Assembly: GCF_020297055.1 (NCBI RefSeq)
Contig: NZ_JAIXCQ010000007.1
Coordinates: 155,785-219,784 of the forward strand
DNA length: 64,000 nt
Direction of reading: 5' to 3'
Origin: Isoptericola luteus
Lineage (GTDB): Bacteria > Actinomycetota > Actinomycetes > Actinomycetales > Cellulomonadaceae
Of this stretch, positions 1 through 7,528 are shown in pieces; position 1 is the first letter of the stretch, and every line of letters starts with the position of its first letter. The notes below the pieces were generated by a model that worked only from the letters and a program-made list of their open reading frames with translations, had not been told where the DNA came from and searched no databases. A program made the position numbers and the translations under genes.

Positions 1-401
1 ATGTTGAGCCCGCCCAGGACCCGTCCTCGCCAGGCCAGGGGATAGGCGTGGACGTGCGCGAAGCCGGCGTCGAGGATCGCGCGCCCGGCCGTCGGCCAGC
101 GGTCGAGGATCTCTGCCCGCCCGGCAGCCACCACGGGTAGGCCGGTCGTCCAGACGTCCACGCAGGGGCCCTCGTCCACCCGTGCCTGGTAGATCTCGAG
201 GTGGGCCGCGGCGTGGTCGGTGGCGGTGAGCACCTCGAGCGGGACGCCGCCGGACGGCCGCGCGAGCAGGCCCGCGGCATCGCCGTCGGCCTGCCGTGCG
301 GCGTCCCGTACGAGCCGTTCGAGGAGGTCGCTGACGTCGTGCTCGCGGACCAGGGCGGATGCTGCCTCGGCGAGCGAGTCGGCGGGAGTGCGCGGCGTCA
401 T
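1..401 (-). CDS. GAF-domain sensor protein (partial, cut by left edge)
   Basis: The minus-strand reading frame starts at the ATG complementary to 399-401 and stays open to base 1, so only about 133 N-terminal residues are seen. It opens MTPRTPADSLAEAASALV and continues with a helical stretch and a GAF-like core (DEGPCVDVWTTG, then a segment around HAYPLAWRGRVLGGLN). The DEGPC segment is typical of GAF domains in actinobacterial GAF-ANTAR proteins, so the missing part may carry a C-terminal ANTAR domain; that is inference. The start overlaps the stop of the upstream GAF-ANTAR gene by 4 bp (ATGA), so the two are translationally coupled. The ligand is unknown. Confidence 0.75.
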   Translation of the reverse strand, partial: MTPRTPADSLAEAASALVREHDVSDLLERLVRDAARQADGDAAGLLARPSGGVPLEVLTATDHAAAHLEIYQARVDEGPCVDVWTTGLPVVAAGRAEILDRWPTAGRAILDAGFAHVHAYPLAWRGRVLGGLN

Positions 402-1096
402 GGATCCTCAGTTCGGTCGATCGTGTCGTCCTGCGACTCGTCGAGGGAGAACGTCAGTCGTCGCTCGAGCACGTCCAGCGCGACGGACAGCAGGCTGGTC
501 GAGCGCGCGAAGGCGTGCGCTCGCAGGACGGCGAGCGCGTCCTCCGGGGGGACCCGCAGCTGGGCGGTCACCATGCCGGTGGCCTGGTGGATCTGGGCCC
601 GCTCCGACCAGTCGAGCGAGTCGGCGTCGCCGAGCAGGGAGGCCCCGACGGCGTCGGCGAGGAACTGCAGGTCCTCCGAGCTGCGGTCCTGCGGGTCCGC
701 CGTCACGTAGAGGCTGAACACGCCGACGACGCGGCCGCCGGCGCGCATGGGCACGGCGTAGAGCATCACCTGGCCGCCCACGGTGCCCGCGAGCTGGGAG
801 AACACGGGATAGTCGTCCGTGACGCCGTCGACGTGCATCACGACCAGGCGGTCCTCGGACATCGCCTGGTGCACCGGCCCTTCGCCGAGGACCTCCTGGA
901 GGGGCTCGAGCTGCTCGAACGCCCCGGGGGTGCTGACGGCGAGCCGTTCCCCGGGTACCGCGGACACCGTGAGCGCCCCGCCCTGGGCCCGCAGGATGTC
1001 GACGCACGCCTCGCACAGCCGCATCGCCAGCGGGCGGTCGGTGTCGACCTTGGCGAGCGACCGCGCGAGGAGGCTCAACAACTGCGTCGGTTCCAC
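398..1096 (-). CDS. GAF and ANTAR domain transcription antiterminator
   Basis: A 232-residue protein starting with GTG. Residues 1 to about 160 form a GAF domain (VLGEGPVHQAM, VGGQVMLYAVPM, VVGVFSLYV). Residues from about 165 fit an ANTAR RNA-binding domain (ERAQIHQATGMVTAQLRV, PEDALAVLRAHAFA). ANTAR proteins bind twin hairpins in nascent RNA and prevent termination; GAF-ANTAR proteins are usually soluble sensors. A GGGAGG element lies before the start. It is the first gene of a two-gene unit with the partial GAF gene downstream (4-bp overlap). The signal and the RNA targets cannot be read from the sequence. Confidence 0.85.
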   Translation of the reverse strand: MEPTQLLSLLARSLAKVDTDRPLAMRLCEACVDILRAQGGALTVSAVPGERLAVSTPGAFEQLEPLQEVLGEGPVHQAMSEDRLVVMHVDGVTDDYPVFSQLAGTVGGQVMLYAVPMRAGGRVVGVFSLYVTADPQDRSSEDLQFLADAVGASLLGDADSLDWSERAQIHQATGMVTAQLRVPPEDALAVLRAHAFARSTSLLSVALDVLERRLTFSLDESQDDTIDRTEDP

Positions 1097-1170
1097 CCGT
1101 CGACCACCTCCCTCACCCGCCTAGTCTTGCACCGACGCGAGCGGGAGACCGACGCGGCGGGGGCGGTGGC

Positions 1171-1440
1171 TCAGTGCGAGCGCAGCGCCTCGACGAGCTC
1201 CGACTTGCGCATCGTCGAACGCCCCTCGATCCCGAGCTCCGCGGCACGCTTGCGCAGCTTGTCGACCGTCCAGTCGTCGTAGGACCCGGACCTGCCGCCC
1301 TTCGCCCCGACGTCGCTGCGGCCACGGGCAGCGGCGGCGTTGGCGATCCGCGCGGACTTCTCCTTGCTGTTGCCCTCGTCGCGGAGCTCTTCGTACAGCT
1401 CCTTGTCCTTGACGCTCGGTCCGGCATCTCGTCGCGGCAC
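1171..1440 (-). CDS. Small Rho N-terminal-domain-like protein
   Basis: An 89-residue basic protein. The start is taken at the GTG complementary to 1438-1440 because an AGGAGGG ribosome site lies 8 nt before it; the frame is open further upstream, but that part has no motif. The N-terminal half (SVKDKELYEELRDEGNSKE, KSARIANAAAARG) is a conserved actinobacterial signature. The C-terminal half (WTVDKLRKRAAELGIEGRS, ELVEALRSH) resembles the helix-extended-helix fold at the N terminus of Rho, which binds nucleic acid. Such proteins are common in actinobacteria, often as stress-associated genes, and their function is not established. It stands alone between the GAF-ANTAR gene and the DoxX gene, all on the minus strand. 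Confidence 0.8.
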   Translation of the reverse strand: MPRRDAGPSVKDKELYEELRDEGNSKEKSARIANAAAARGRSDVGAKGGRSGSYDDWTVDKLRKRAAELGIEGRSTMRKSELVEALRSH

Positions 1441-1612
1441 GGGTCGTCCCTCCTCGGCGTCGTCCGTCGTCGGCGCGTGGCGCGCCCTCCCGAGCATCGT
1501 CACGGTCGATGGCGCTGGTCGCACCTCGGCCGGCGGGCCGCAGCCCACGACGACCCAGGAGCACGACGACGGCCGCCCGGCGCAGAGCACCGGACGGCCG
1601 TCGCCCCGGCCG

Positions 1613-2134
1613 CTACGTCTCGCGCCGCAGCCGCGCTCCCAGTGCGACGGCGGCGACGACGGCGGCGCCTGCGACCAGCACGATGTCCTTGAGCACGTAC
1701 TGCCCGAGGAGGGTGACGCCGTGCCCGAACAGCTCGCCGGCGAACAGGACGAGCGGGGAGAGGATCCCCGCCATCGCGACGGCGAGCGCCAGCAGACCGA
1801 CGCGCAGGAGCCTCCCGGTGATCAGCGTGAGCCCGATGAAGGTCTCCAGCGTGGCGGTGAGGACCACCGCGGTCGCGCCGTCGACCACGCCGAGCGTCAG
1901 GGTCTCGACGGTGCGGGACGCGATGGTCTCGGCCGGGCTGGCCCCGGGGAAGAACTTGAGGACCCCGAACCCGAGGAAGACGAGGCCGAGGGCGACGCGC
2001 AGCACGGGGACGGACCACCGGGTGAGGAGCTGCGCGACCCGGGCCACGGCGACGTCGGCGCGGCGGGCGACGGACCGGGTCCGGGGGTGGGACGCCGCCC
2101 GCGGACGCGGGGGCACCGAGGTGGTGGTGAGCAT
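1613..2134 (-). CDS. DoxX-family membrane protein
   Basis: A 173-residue protein with a basic, Arg/Pro-rich N terminus (about 35 residues) followed by four hydrophobic segments. The first is VPVLRVALGLVFLGFGVLKF with the FxxFGxxKFFPG pattern typical of DoxX; later ones are AVVLTATLETFIGLTLITG, VGLLALAVAMAGILSPL and VLKDIVLVAGAAVVAAVAL. DoxX-family proteins are small integral membrane proteins linked to quinone or redox functions, but the family is too broad to name a reaction. The gene is monocistronic and divergent from the catabolic operon at 2383. A second DoxX-like gene occurs at 56612. Confidence 0.8.
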   Translation of the reverse strand: MLTTTSVPPRPRAASHPRTRSVARRADVAVARVAQLLTRWSVPVLRVALGLVFLGFGVLKFFPGASPAETIASRTVETLTLGVVDGATAVVLTATLETFIGLTLITGRLLRVGLLALAVAMAGILSPLVLFAGELFGHGVTLLGQYVLKDIVLVAGAAVVAAVALGARLRRET

Positions 2135-2362
2135 GGCGGGCTCCCTGGGGGAGGAGGGTCGCGGCGCGGTTCGGCCGCACGGAGAGGGAGCGACCGCCGG
2201 CCCCGCCGATGCGCGCCGCGCCGGAAACTCACCCGGGCCGTGCCCGTCGTCCCAGGTCGGGCATCAGGGTGTCGCCCAGCGTGGACGAGGCCGTCTGCGT
2301 GTCGGGCACAGCGGGCTGGTGGAGGTCGGGATGCCCGTCTGCCGGGGTAGCCCGCCGAACTG

Positions 2363-2378
2363 AGATCAAATATGATCT
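2363..2378. promoter_or_regulatory. Palindromic operator overlapping the catabolic operon -10 element
   Basis: The bases AGATCA-AATA-TGATCT form a perfect 6+4+6 inverted repeat. Its right half contains TATGAT (2371-2376), a good -10 hexamer, which lies 6 nt before the ATG at 2383, so the transcript is probably leaderless. A repressor bound here would block the polymerase directly. The second gene of the operon encodes a GntR/FCD regulator, the obvious candidate ligand-responsive repressor; the assignment is inference from proximity. Confidence 0.65.
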
Positions 2379-2382
2379 GCCC

Positions 2383-3888
2383 ATGCCCGATCTGCCGAGC
2401 ACCGACGCCGCAGCCGACGCCGGCCCCGCCGCCCCGTCCCCCGACCCGCGGTTCGCCGCCCTGCCGGGGCGTCCCGGCAAGGTGCTCGCCGTGCACCTGA
2501 GCTACGCGTCCCGCGCGGACCAGCGCGGCCGGCGCCCGGCGCACCCGTCCTACTTCCTCAAGCCGTCGAGCTCGGTCGCGGCCACGGGCGGCACCGTCGA
2601 GCGCCCCGCGGGCACCGAGCTGCTCGCGTTCGAGGGCGAGGTCGCGCTCGTCATCGGCACCCTCGCCCGCCGGCTCGGGGCCGAGCTGGCGTGGGAGCAC
2701 GTCGCCTGGGTCACCGCAGCCAACGACCTCGGCCTCTACGACCTGCGTGCGGCCGACAAGGGCTCCAACGTGCGGTCCAAGGGCGGCGACGGCTTCACCC
2801 CCGTCGGCCCCGCCCTGCTCGACGCCAGGACGCTCGACCCGGCGGCGCTGCGCGTGCGGGCCTGGGTCAACGGGCGCACGGTCCAGGACGACACGACCGC
2901 GGGGCTGATCTTCCCCCTCGCGCAGATCGTCGCCGACCTGTCGCAGCACCTGACGCTCGAGCCCGGCGACGTGATCCTCACCGGCACCCCGGCCGGCTCG
3001 AGCGTCGTCGTGCCGGGGGACGTCGTCGAGGTCGAGGTCGACGCCCCGTCCGCCCCCGGTGCGCCGAGCACCGGCCGGCTCGTCACCACGGTGACGCAGG
3101 GCGACGTCCCGTTCGACGGCGCGCTCGGCTCGCTGCCTGCCGTCGACGACACCCAGCGCACCGAGGCGTGGGGCTCGCGCGAGGCGGCGGGGCTCGGTGC
3201 GCCCGGCCTGTCCCCGGGCCTGCGCGACAAGCTCCTGCGCACCCCGGTGGCGGGGCTCTCGGCTCAGCTGCGCAAGCTCGGGCTGAACAACGTCACCGTC
3301 GACGGCGTGCGCCCGCTGCACCCCGACGCGAAGGTGGTGGGCGTGGCGCGGACGCTGCGGTTCGTGCCGAACCGGGAGGACCTCTTCAAGGCCCACGGCG
3401 GGGGCTACAACGCGCAGAAGCGCACGTTCGACGCCGTCGGCGAGGGCGAGGTCATCGTCATCGAGGCGCGCGGGGACGCCGGCTCGGGCACGCTCGGCGA
3501 CATCCTCGCCCTGCGCGCGCACGCGGCCGGGGCGGCGGGCATCGTCACCGACGGAGGCGTGCGCGACGTCGACGCCGTCTCCGCGGTCGGCATCCCCGTG
3601 TGGACGTCCGGGGCGCACCCCGCCGTCCTGGGTCGCAAGCACGTCCCGTGGGAAGGCGATGTCACGGTCGCGTGCGGTGGCACGACCGTCCAACCGGGGG
3701 ACGTCGTCGTCGGCGACGCGGACGGCGTGATCGTCGTCCCGCCGGCGCTCGCGGAGCAGGTCGCCGACGCGGCGCTCGCCCAGGAGGACGAGGACGCGTG
3801 GATCGCGGAGCAGGTCGCGGCCGGGCACCCGGTCAAGGGCTTGTTCCCCATGAACGCGCAGTGGCGCGCGCGGTACGAGGCGCGATGA
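2383..3888 (+). CDS. Fumarylacetoacetate hydrolase-RraA fusion (HpaG-like / aldolase-like)
   Basis: A 501-residue two-domain enzyme. The frame is open upstream, but ATG 2383 is chosen because it follows a -10 hexamer by 6 nt. Residues about 25-235 are a fumarylacetoacetate hydrolase domain: the acidic metal site FEGEVALVIG, WVTAANDLGLYDLR, SKGGDGFTPVGP and LTGTPAGSS. That family includes the HpaG isomerase/decarboxylase of homoprotocatechuate breakdown. Residues about 285-500 are an RraA-like domain (GDILALRAHAAGAAGIVTDG, GVRDVDAVSAVGIPVW, GDVVVGDADGVIVVP); the DGxxRD segment is the metal-binding hallmark shared with 4-hydroxy-4-methyl-2-oxoglutarate aldolases and oxaloacetate decarboxylases. 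It is the first gene of an operon with gntR, hpaH and hpaI. The exact substrates of each half are not established. Confidence 0.85.
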   Translation: MPDLPSTDAAADAGPAAPSPDPRFAALPGRPGKVLAVHLSYASRADQRGRRPAHPSYFLKPSSSVAATGGTVERPAGTELLAFEGEVALVIGTLARRLGAELAWEHVAWVTAANDLGLYDLRAADKGSNVRSKGGDGFTPVGPALLDARTLDPAALRVRAWVNGRTVQDDTTAGLIFPLAQIVADLSQHLTLEPGDVILTGTPAGSSVVVPGDVVEVEVDAPSAPGAPSTGRLVTTVTQGDVPFDGALGSLPAVDDTQRTEAWGSREAAGLGAPGLSPGLRDKLLRTPVAGLSAQLRKLGLNNVTVDGVRPLHPDAKVVGVARTLRFVPNREDLFKAHGGGYNAQKRTFDAVGEGEVIVIEARGDAGSGTLGDILALRAHAAGAAGIVTDGGVRDVDAVSAVGIPVWTSGAHPAVLGRKHVPWEGDVTVACGGTTVQPGDVVVGDADGVIVVPPALAEQVADAALAQEDEDAWIAEQVAAGHPVKGLFPMNAQWRARYEAR

Positions 3889-4598
3889 CCACGGCGACGA
3901 CCAGGGCGACGTCCGCGGCCGCGAGCAAGACCCGCCGGGCCTACGACTGGCTCAGGGAGCAGGTCACGAACCACGACCTCCCGCCGGGGAGCCGGATCGT
4001 GCTCGCGACCGTCGCGGACGAGCTCGGCATGAGCGCCGTGCCCGTCCGCGAGGCCCTGCGCCAGCTCGAGGCGGAGGGGGTCGTGACGTTCGAGCACAAC
4101 GTCGGCGCCAGGGTGTCCCTAATCGACGAGGAGCAGTACCGGGCGGCGATGCAGGTCATCGCGGTCGTCGAGAGCGCGGCCACGGCCCTGGCCGCCCCGC
4201 GTCTCGGACCGGAGGACCTGGCGCGGGCGCGCGCCGTCAACGCCGCGATGACCGCCCTGACCACCGGCCCCGACGGGTTCGACCCCCGGGAGTTCTCGCG
4301 GCTCAACCAGGAGTTCCACCACCTGCTGTACGCGCGCTGCCCCAACCCGCGGCTGCTGGAGATCGTCGACGCCGAGTGGGCGCGCCTGGGGCACCTGCGC
4401 GACACGATCTTCGCGTTCGTGCCCGGCCGTGCCGAGCAGTCCGTGCGCGAGCACGAGCAGATCGTGGCCCTCGTCGCGAGCGGCGCCCCCGTGCCGGAGG
4501 TCGAGCGGGCCGTGCGACGGCACCGGCGCGGGACGCTCGCCGCCTACCTGGAGCACGAGCACCCCGACGACCCCGGCGGCGGCGACGTCTGGCTCTGA
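3885..4598 (+). CDS. GntR-family (FCD subfamily) transcriptional regulator
   Basis: A 237-residue regulator. Residues about 15-80 form the winged helix-turn-helix (TRRAYDWLREQVTNHDLPPG, LGMSAVPVREALRQLEAEG). The C-terminal region is an all-helical FCD ligand-binding domain (RLNQEFHHLLYARCPNPRLL, EHEQIVALVASG) with spaced His and Asp positions that usually bind a metal and an organic acid. Its start overlaps the stop of the FAH-RraA gene (ATGA). Position inside the operon and the palindrome at 2363 suggest autoregulation by a pathway intermediate. In enteric hpa clusters the regulator HpaR is a MarR protein, so this is a different family doing a similar job. Confidence 0.9.
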   Translation: MTTATTRATSAAASKTRRAYDWLREQVTNHDLPPGSRIVLATVADELGMSAVPVREALRQLEAEGVVTFEHNVGARVSLIDEEQYRAAMQVIAVVESAATALAAPRLGPEDLARARAVNAAMTALTTGPDGFDPREFSRLNQEFHHLLYARCPNPRLLEIVDAEWARLGHLRDTIFAFVPGRAEQSVREHEQIVALVASGAPVPEVERAVRRHRRGTLAAYLEHEHPDDPGGGDVWL

Positions 4599-4667
4599 GC
4601 CGCCCACGTCCGCCGCGCACGAGCACGACCGGCCCCACCGAGACCGCACCCTGACGAAGGAGCACCG

Positions 4668-5453
4668 ATGCTTCCCCCCGAGACGATCGCCGCGATCGCC
4701 GAGGAGCTCGCCGAGGCGGAACGGACACGCTCCGTGATCCCCCGGATCACCGAGTGCCACCCCGACGCCACGATCGAGGACTCCTACGCCGTCCAGGGCG
4801 TGTGGCGCGACAAGAACCTCGCCGCCGGCCGCCGGCTGGTCGGCCGCAAGATCGGCCTGACGTCTCGCGCCATGCAGGCGGCGACGGGGATCACCGAGCC
4901 CGACTACGGCGTGATGTTCGATGACACCGTCTGGGAGAGCGGCTCGGTGATCCCGTTCGACGACTTCTCGAACGTGCGCATCGAGGTGGAGCTCGCGTTC
5001 GTGCTGGGCGAGCCGCTCAGCGGCCCCCGGTGCACCGTGCTCGACGTGCTGCGCGCGACCGAGTTCGTCACGCCCGCCCTGGAGATCCTCAACTCGCACA
5101 TCGAGCTCGAGGGCCGCACGATCGTCGACACGATCGCGGACAACGCGGCGTACGGCGGCATGGTGCTGGGCGGCAACCCGACCGCGCCCGACGCCGTCGA
5201 CCTGCGGTGGGTCGGCGCGCTGCTGTATCGCAACGAGACCATCGAGGAGACGGGTGTCGCGGCCGGGGTGCTCAACCACCCCGCGTCGGGCGTCGCCTGG
5301 CTCGCGAACAAGCTCCACCAGCACGGTGCCCGCCTGGAGGCGGGGGAGACGATCCTCGCCGGGTCGTTCACCCGCCCGATGTGGGTGTCCCGCGGGGACA
5401 GCGTGCTGTGCGACTACGGACCGATGGGGACGATCACGTGCCGATTCCAGTGA
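4668..5453 (+). CDS. hpaH: 2-oxo-hept-4-ene-1,7-dioate hydratase (HpaH)
   Basis: A 261-residue member of the hydratase/decarboxylase family. HpaH adds water to 2-oxo-hept-4-ene-1,7-dioate in the homoprotocatechuate meta-cleavage pathway. Recognisable blocks are TIEDSYAVQGVWRDKNLAAG, LVGRKIGLTSRAMQ, EPDYGVMFDDTVWESG, the metal-binding IEVELAFVLGEPL, and GVAWLANKLHQHGARLEAG near the C terminus. Length fits the family (about 265). An AAGGAG ribosome site precedes the ATG. The next gene, the aldolase using the product, overlaps its end, which supports HpaH over the closely related 2-oxopent-4-enoate hydratases. Confidence 0.88.
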   Translation: MLPPETIAAIAEELAEAERTRSVIPRITECHPDATIEDSYAVQGVWRDKNLAAGRRLVGRKIGLTSRAMQAATGITEPDYGVMFDDTVWESGSVIPFDDFSNVRIEVELAFVLGEPLSGPRCTVLDVLRATEFVTPALEILNSHIELEGRTIVDTIADNAAYGGMVLGGNPTAPDAVDLRWVGALLYRNETIEETGVAAGVLNHPASGVAWLANKLHQHGARLEAGETILAGSFTRPMWVSRGDSVLCDYGPMGTITCRFQ

Positions 5454-6313
5454 ACCCGGCCCTGCGGCCGACCTTCCGCGACGCCCTGGCCGGGGCGTCC
5501 CGCCCGCTCGCGGGGATGTGGGTGTGCTCCGCCAGCCCGCTCGTCGCCGAGGTCTGCGCGGGCGGCGGCCTGGACTGGCTGCTCGTCGACATGGAGCACG
5601 GGCCCAACGGGCTCGGGTCCGTCGTCGCCCAGCTCCAGGCCGTGGCGGCGTACCCCGTGACGCCCGTGGTGCGCGTGCCCGCCAACGATGCCGTCACGAT
5701 CAAGCAGGTGCTCGACCTCGGTGCCCAGAACCTGCTGGTGCCGATGGTGTCGTCCGCTGCCGAGGCGCGCGCCGCCGTCGAGGCCGTGCGCTACCCGCCG
5801 CGCGGGCGCCGGGGCGTGGGGTCGGCGCTGGCTCGCTCGGCGCGCTGGAACCGGGTGGACGACTACCTGATCGAGGCCGACCGGTACGTGTCGCTGTTCG
5901 TGCAGGTCGAGACGACCGCGGGCGTCGAGGCCGCCGCCGAGATCGCGGCCGTCGACGGCGTCGACGGCGTGTTCGTCGGACCGTCGGACCTCGCGGCCTC
6001 CATGGGCGTGCTCGGCCAGCAGACCCATCCCGACGTGGTGGCCGCGGTGCTGCGTGCCTTCGACGCCGTGCGGGGCGCGGGCGTCCCGGTGGGGGTCAAC
6101 GCGTTCGACCCGGCCGTCGCCGCGTCCTACCTCGACGCGGGGGCGTCGTTCGTGCTCGTCGGGGCCGACGTGGCCCTGCTCGCTCGAGGCTCGGAGGCGC
6201 TCGCGGCCCGGTTCACCACCGACAGCTCAGGTACCGGGCACCCAGGAACCGGGCACCCAGGAACCGGGCACCCAGGAACCGGGCACCCAGGGACCGTGCG
6301 CGCGGGGTACTGA
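5438..6313 (+). CDS. hpaI: 4-hydroxy-2-oxoheptanedioate aldolase (HpaI family)
   Basis: A class II HpcH/HpaI aldolase of about 291 residues that cleaves 4-hydroxy-2-oxoheptanedioate to pyruvate and succinic semialdehyde. Motifs: LDWLLVDMEHGPNG, VVRVPANDAVTIKQVLDLGA, NLLVPMVSSAAEARAAV, YPPRGRRGVG, LFVQVETTAGVEAA and DGVFVGPSDLAASMG, which carry the metal-binding Glu/Asp and the substrate Arg. The start is either GTG 5438, which has a GGGGA site 7 nt upstream, or GTG 5450, which overlaps the hpaH stop as GTGA; I use the first. The last about 28 residues are an in-frame five-residue repeat (GTGHP) outside the catalytic fold. Confidence 0.88.
   Translation: MPIPVNPALRPTFRDALAGASRPLAGMWVCSASPLVAEVCAGGGLDWLLVDMEHGPNGLGSVVAQLQAVAAYPVTPVVRVPANDAVTIKQVLDLGAQNLLVPMVSSAAEARAAVEAVRYPPRGRRGVGSALARSARWNRVDDYLIEADRYVSLFVQVETTAGVEAAAEIAAVDGVDGVFVGPSDLAASMGVLGQQTHPDVVAAVLRAFDAVRGAGVPVGVNAFDPAVAASYLDAGASFVLVGADVALLARGSEALAARFTTDSSGTGHPGTGHPGTGHPGTGHPGTVRAGY
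6233..6292. repeat. 15-bp tandem repeat inside the end of hpaI
   Basis: Four head-to-tail copies of ACCGGGCACCCAGGA; the last base group of the fourth copy is altered. Because the unit is 15 bp it preserves the frame and is translated as repeated GTGHP at the C terminus of the aldolase. The repeat sits just before the stop codon. Copy number is likely to vary between strains. Confidence 0.9.
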
Positions 6314-6414
6314 CGCCGGTCCGTCCGCCATCCGAGCACGGGTCGACCGTGGCGCGGGGCTCGGGCCAGGATGTGCCTGGTTCCGGTCGGGCCGGGTCGG
6401 TCAGGAGGTGGCGC

Positions 6415-6840
6415 GTGGAGACGCAGGTCGTGGCGCTGGGCGCGCTGCTGCTCGTCACGGCCGCGCTCGGCGCGCTCTGGCGCTCGCGTCAGGGACGGGT
6501 ACGGGCACCGTCGCGCCGCGCGGACGTGGACTGGGCGGCGCACGGCGTCACGCTGGGCCGCCGCGCGACGTTCGTCCAGCTCAGCGCCACGGTGTGCGCG
6601 CCCTGCCGGGCGACGGCTCGCGTGCTCGGCCCGTTCGCGGGTGCCCAGGACGGCGTCCTGCACCACGAGCTCGACGTCGAGCAGCACCTCGACCTCACGA
6701 GCGAGCTCCGGGTCCTGACCACGCCCACGGTGCTCGTCCTCGACGCGGGCGGGGCCGAGGTGGCCAGGGTCCACGGCGCGATGTCCACGGCGCGGGCGCG
6801 AGAGGCGCTCGCGGCCGTCGGCGACGGCGTGACGGTATGA
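6415..6840 (+). CDS. Membrane-anchored thioredoxin-fold protein
   Basis: A 141-residue protein. Residues about 1-21 are one hydrophobic N-terminal segment (VVALGALLLVTAALGALW), then a thioredoxin domain with FVQLSATVCAPCRATARVLG, whose CxxC (CAPC) is the redox pair, and LRVLTTPTVLVLDAGG containing the cis-Pro loop. The GTG start follows an AGGAGG site. The next gene encodes a DUF4395 membrane protein. Thioredoxin-DUF4395 neighbours recur in actinobacteria and suggest an extracytoplasmic thiol-redox pair; the substrate is unknown. The hydrophobic segment could act as an uncleaved anchor. Confidence 0.82.
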   Translation: METQVVALGALLLVTAALGALWRSRQGRVRAPSRRADVDWAAHGVTLGRRATFVQLSATVCAPCRATARVLGPFAGAQDGVLHHELDVEQHLDLTSELRVLTTPTVLVLDAGGAEVARVHGAMSTARAREALAAVGDGVTV

Positions 6841-6895
6841 CGCGCCGGGCGTGCGGCCGCCGGGCCACGACGACGAGAGACTCCGGGAGCGGACG

Positions 6896-7486
6896 ATGAC
6901 CCACGAGCAGGACCTCGAGCAGACCCACGAGCAGACCCACGAGCAGACCCACGAGCAGACCCACGAGCAGACCCACGAGCAGACGCACGCGCAGGTCGGA
7001 CAGCGGACCCGCGACACCGAGGTCGCCGCCGACGCGGTGCGGGCCACGCCCGCGGGCATCGACCCGCGCGGTCCGCGGGTGGGCGCCGGCATCACCGCGG
7101 TGCTGCTCGCCGTCGTCGTGCTGCTCGGGCCCACCACGGCGGGTCTCGTGCTGCTCGCCGTCGTGGCGGCCGGGTTCGGCCTGGGCGCGGCCCGCGGCGT
7201 GACCGGGACCGTGCAGGCGTGGGTCTTCGCGACGTTCGTGCGACCCCGGCTCGCGCCGCCCACCGACCTCGAGGACCCGCGCCCGCCGCGGTTCGCGCAG
7301 GTGGTCGGGCTCGTGGTGACCGGGGCGGGCGTGCTGCTCGGCCTGGCCGGCGTGCCGACGGCCGTGCCGTGGGCGGCGGCCGTCGCGTTCGTCGCGGCCG
7401 GCCTCAACGCCGCCGTCGGCCTGTGCCTCGGGTGCGAGCTCTACCTGCTGGGACTGCGGCTGCGGACGGCCTCGCGCCGCCGGTGA
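6896..7486 (+). CDS. DUF4395 family membrane protein with His/Glu-rich repeat N terminus
   Basis: A 196-residue protein. ATG 6896 is chosen over the in-frame ATG 6851 because GGGAGCGG precedes it. Residues about 1-34 are a low-complexity run of QTHE units encoded by a 12-bp tandem repeat. The rest is a DUF4395 domain: a GIDPRGPRVGAGI entry motif, two hydrophobic hairpins, and a conserved FVAAGLNAAVGLCLGCELY segment with two Cys. It lies 55 bp after the thioredoxin-like gene and is probably co-transcribed. The Cys pair near the last membrane segment may exchange disulfides with the thioredoxin; that is inference. Confidence 0.85.
   Translation: MTHEQDLEQTHEQTHEQTHEQTHEQTHEQTHAQVGQRTRDTEVAADAVRATPAGIDPRGPRVGAGITAVLLAVVVLLGPTTAGLVLLAVVAAGFGLGAARGVTGTVQAWVFATFVRPRLAPPTDLEDPRPPRFAQVVGLVVTGAGVLLGLAGVPTAVPWAAAVAFVAAGLNAAVGLCLGCELYLLGLRLRTASRRR
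6917..6988. repeat. 12-bp tandem repeat in the DUF4395 gene
   Basis: Six consecutive copies of GAGCAGACCCAC, the last with one substitution (ACGCAC), are translated as EQTH repeats. The tract starts seven codons after the ATG. The repeated His and Glu could bind metal ions, or the tract could be a neutral length-variable tail. Confidence 0.92.
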
Positions 7487-7528
7487 CGGTCCTCGGTGCC
7501 GAGCCCTGCCACCGGTAGGGTCCGGTCC

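Noticed and set aside
1897..3828. Very long minus-strand open frame opposite the FAH-RraA gene, and many similar antisense frames across the window
   Set aside because: High GC removes stop codons from antisense frames. Their translations are Arg/Ala/Gly-rich with no motifs, while the plus-strand frames carry clear domains.
6231..6292. Short repeats here and at 56147 considered as a CRISPR array
   Set aside because: Units are contiguous without unique spacers, so they are minisatellites.
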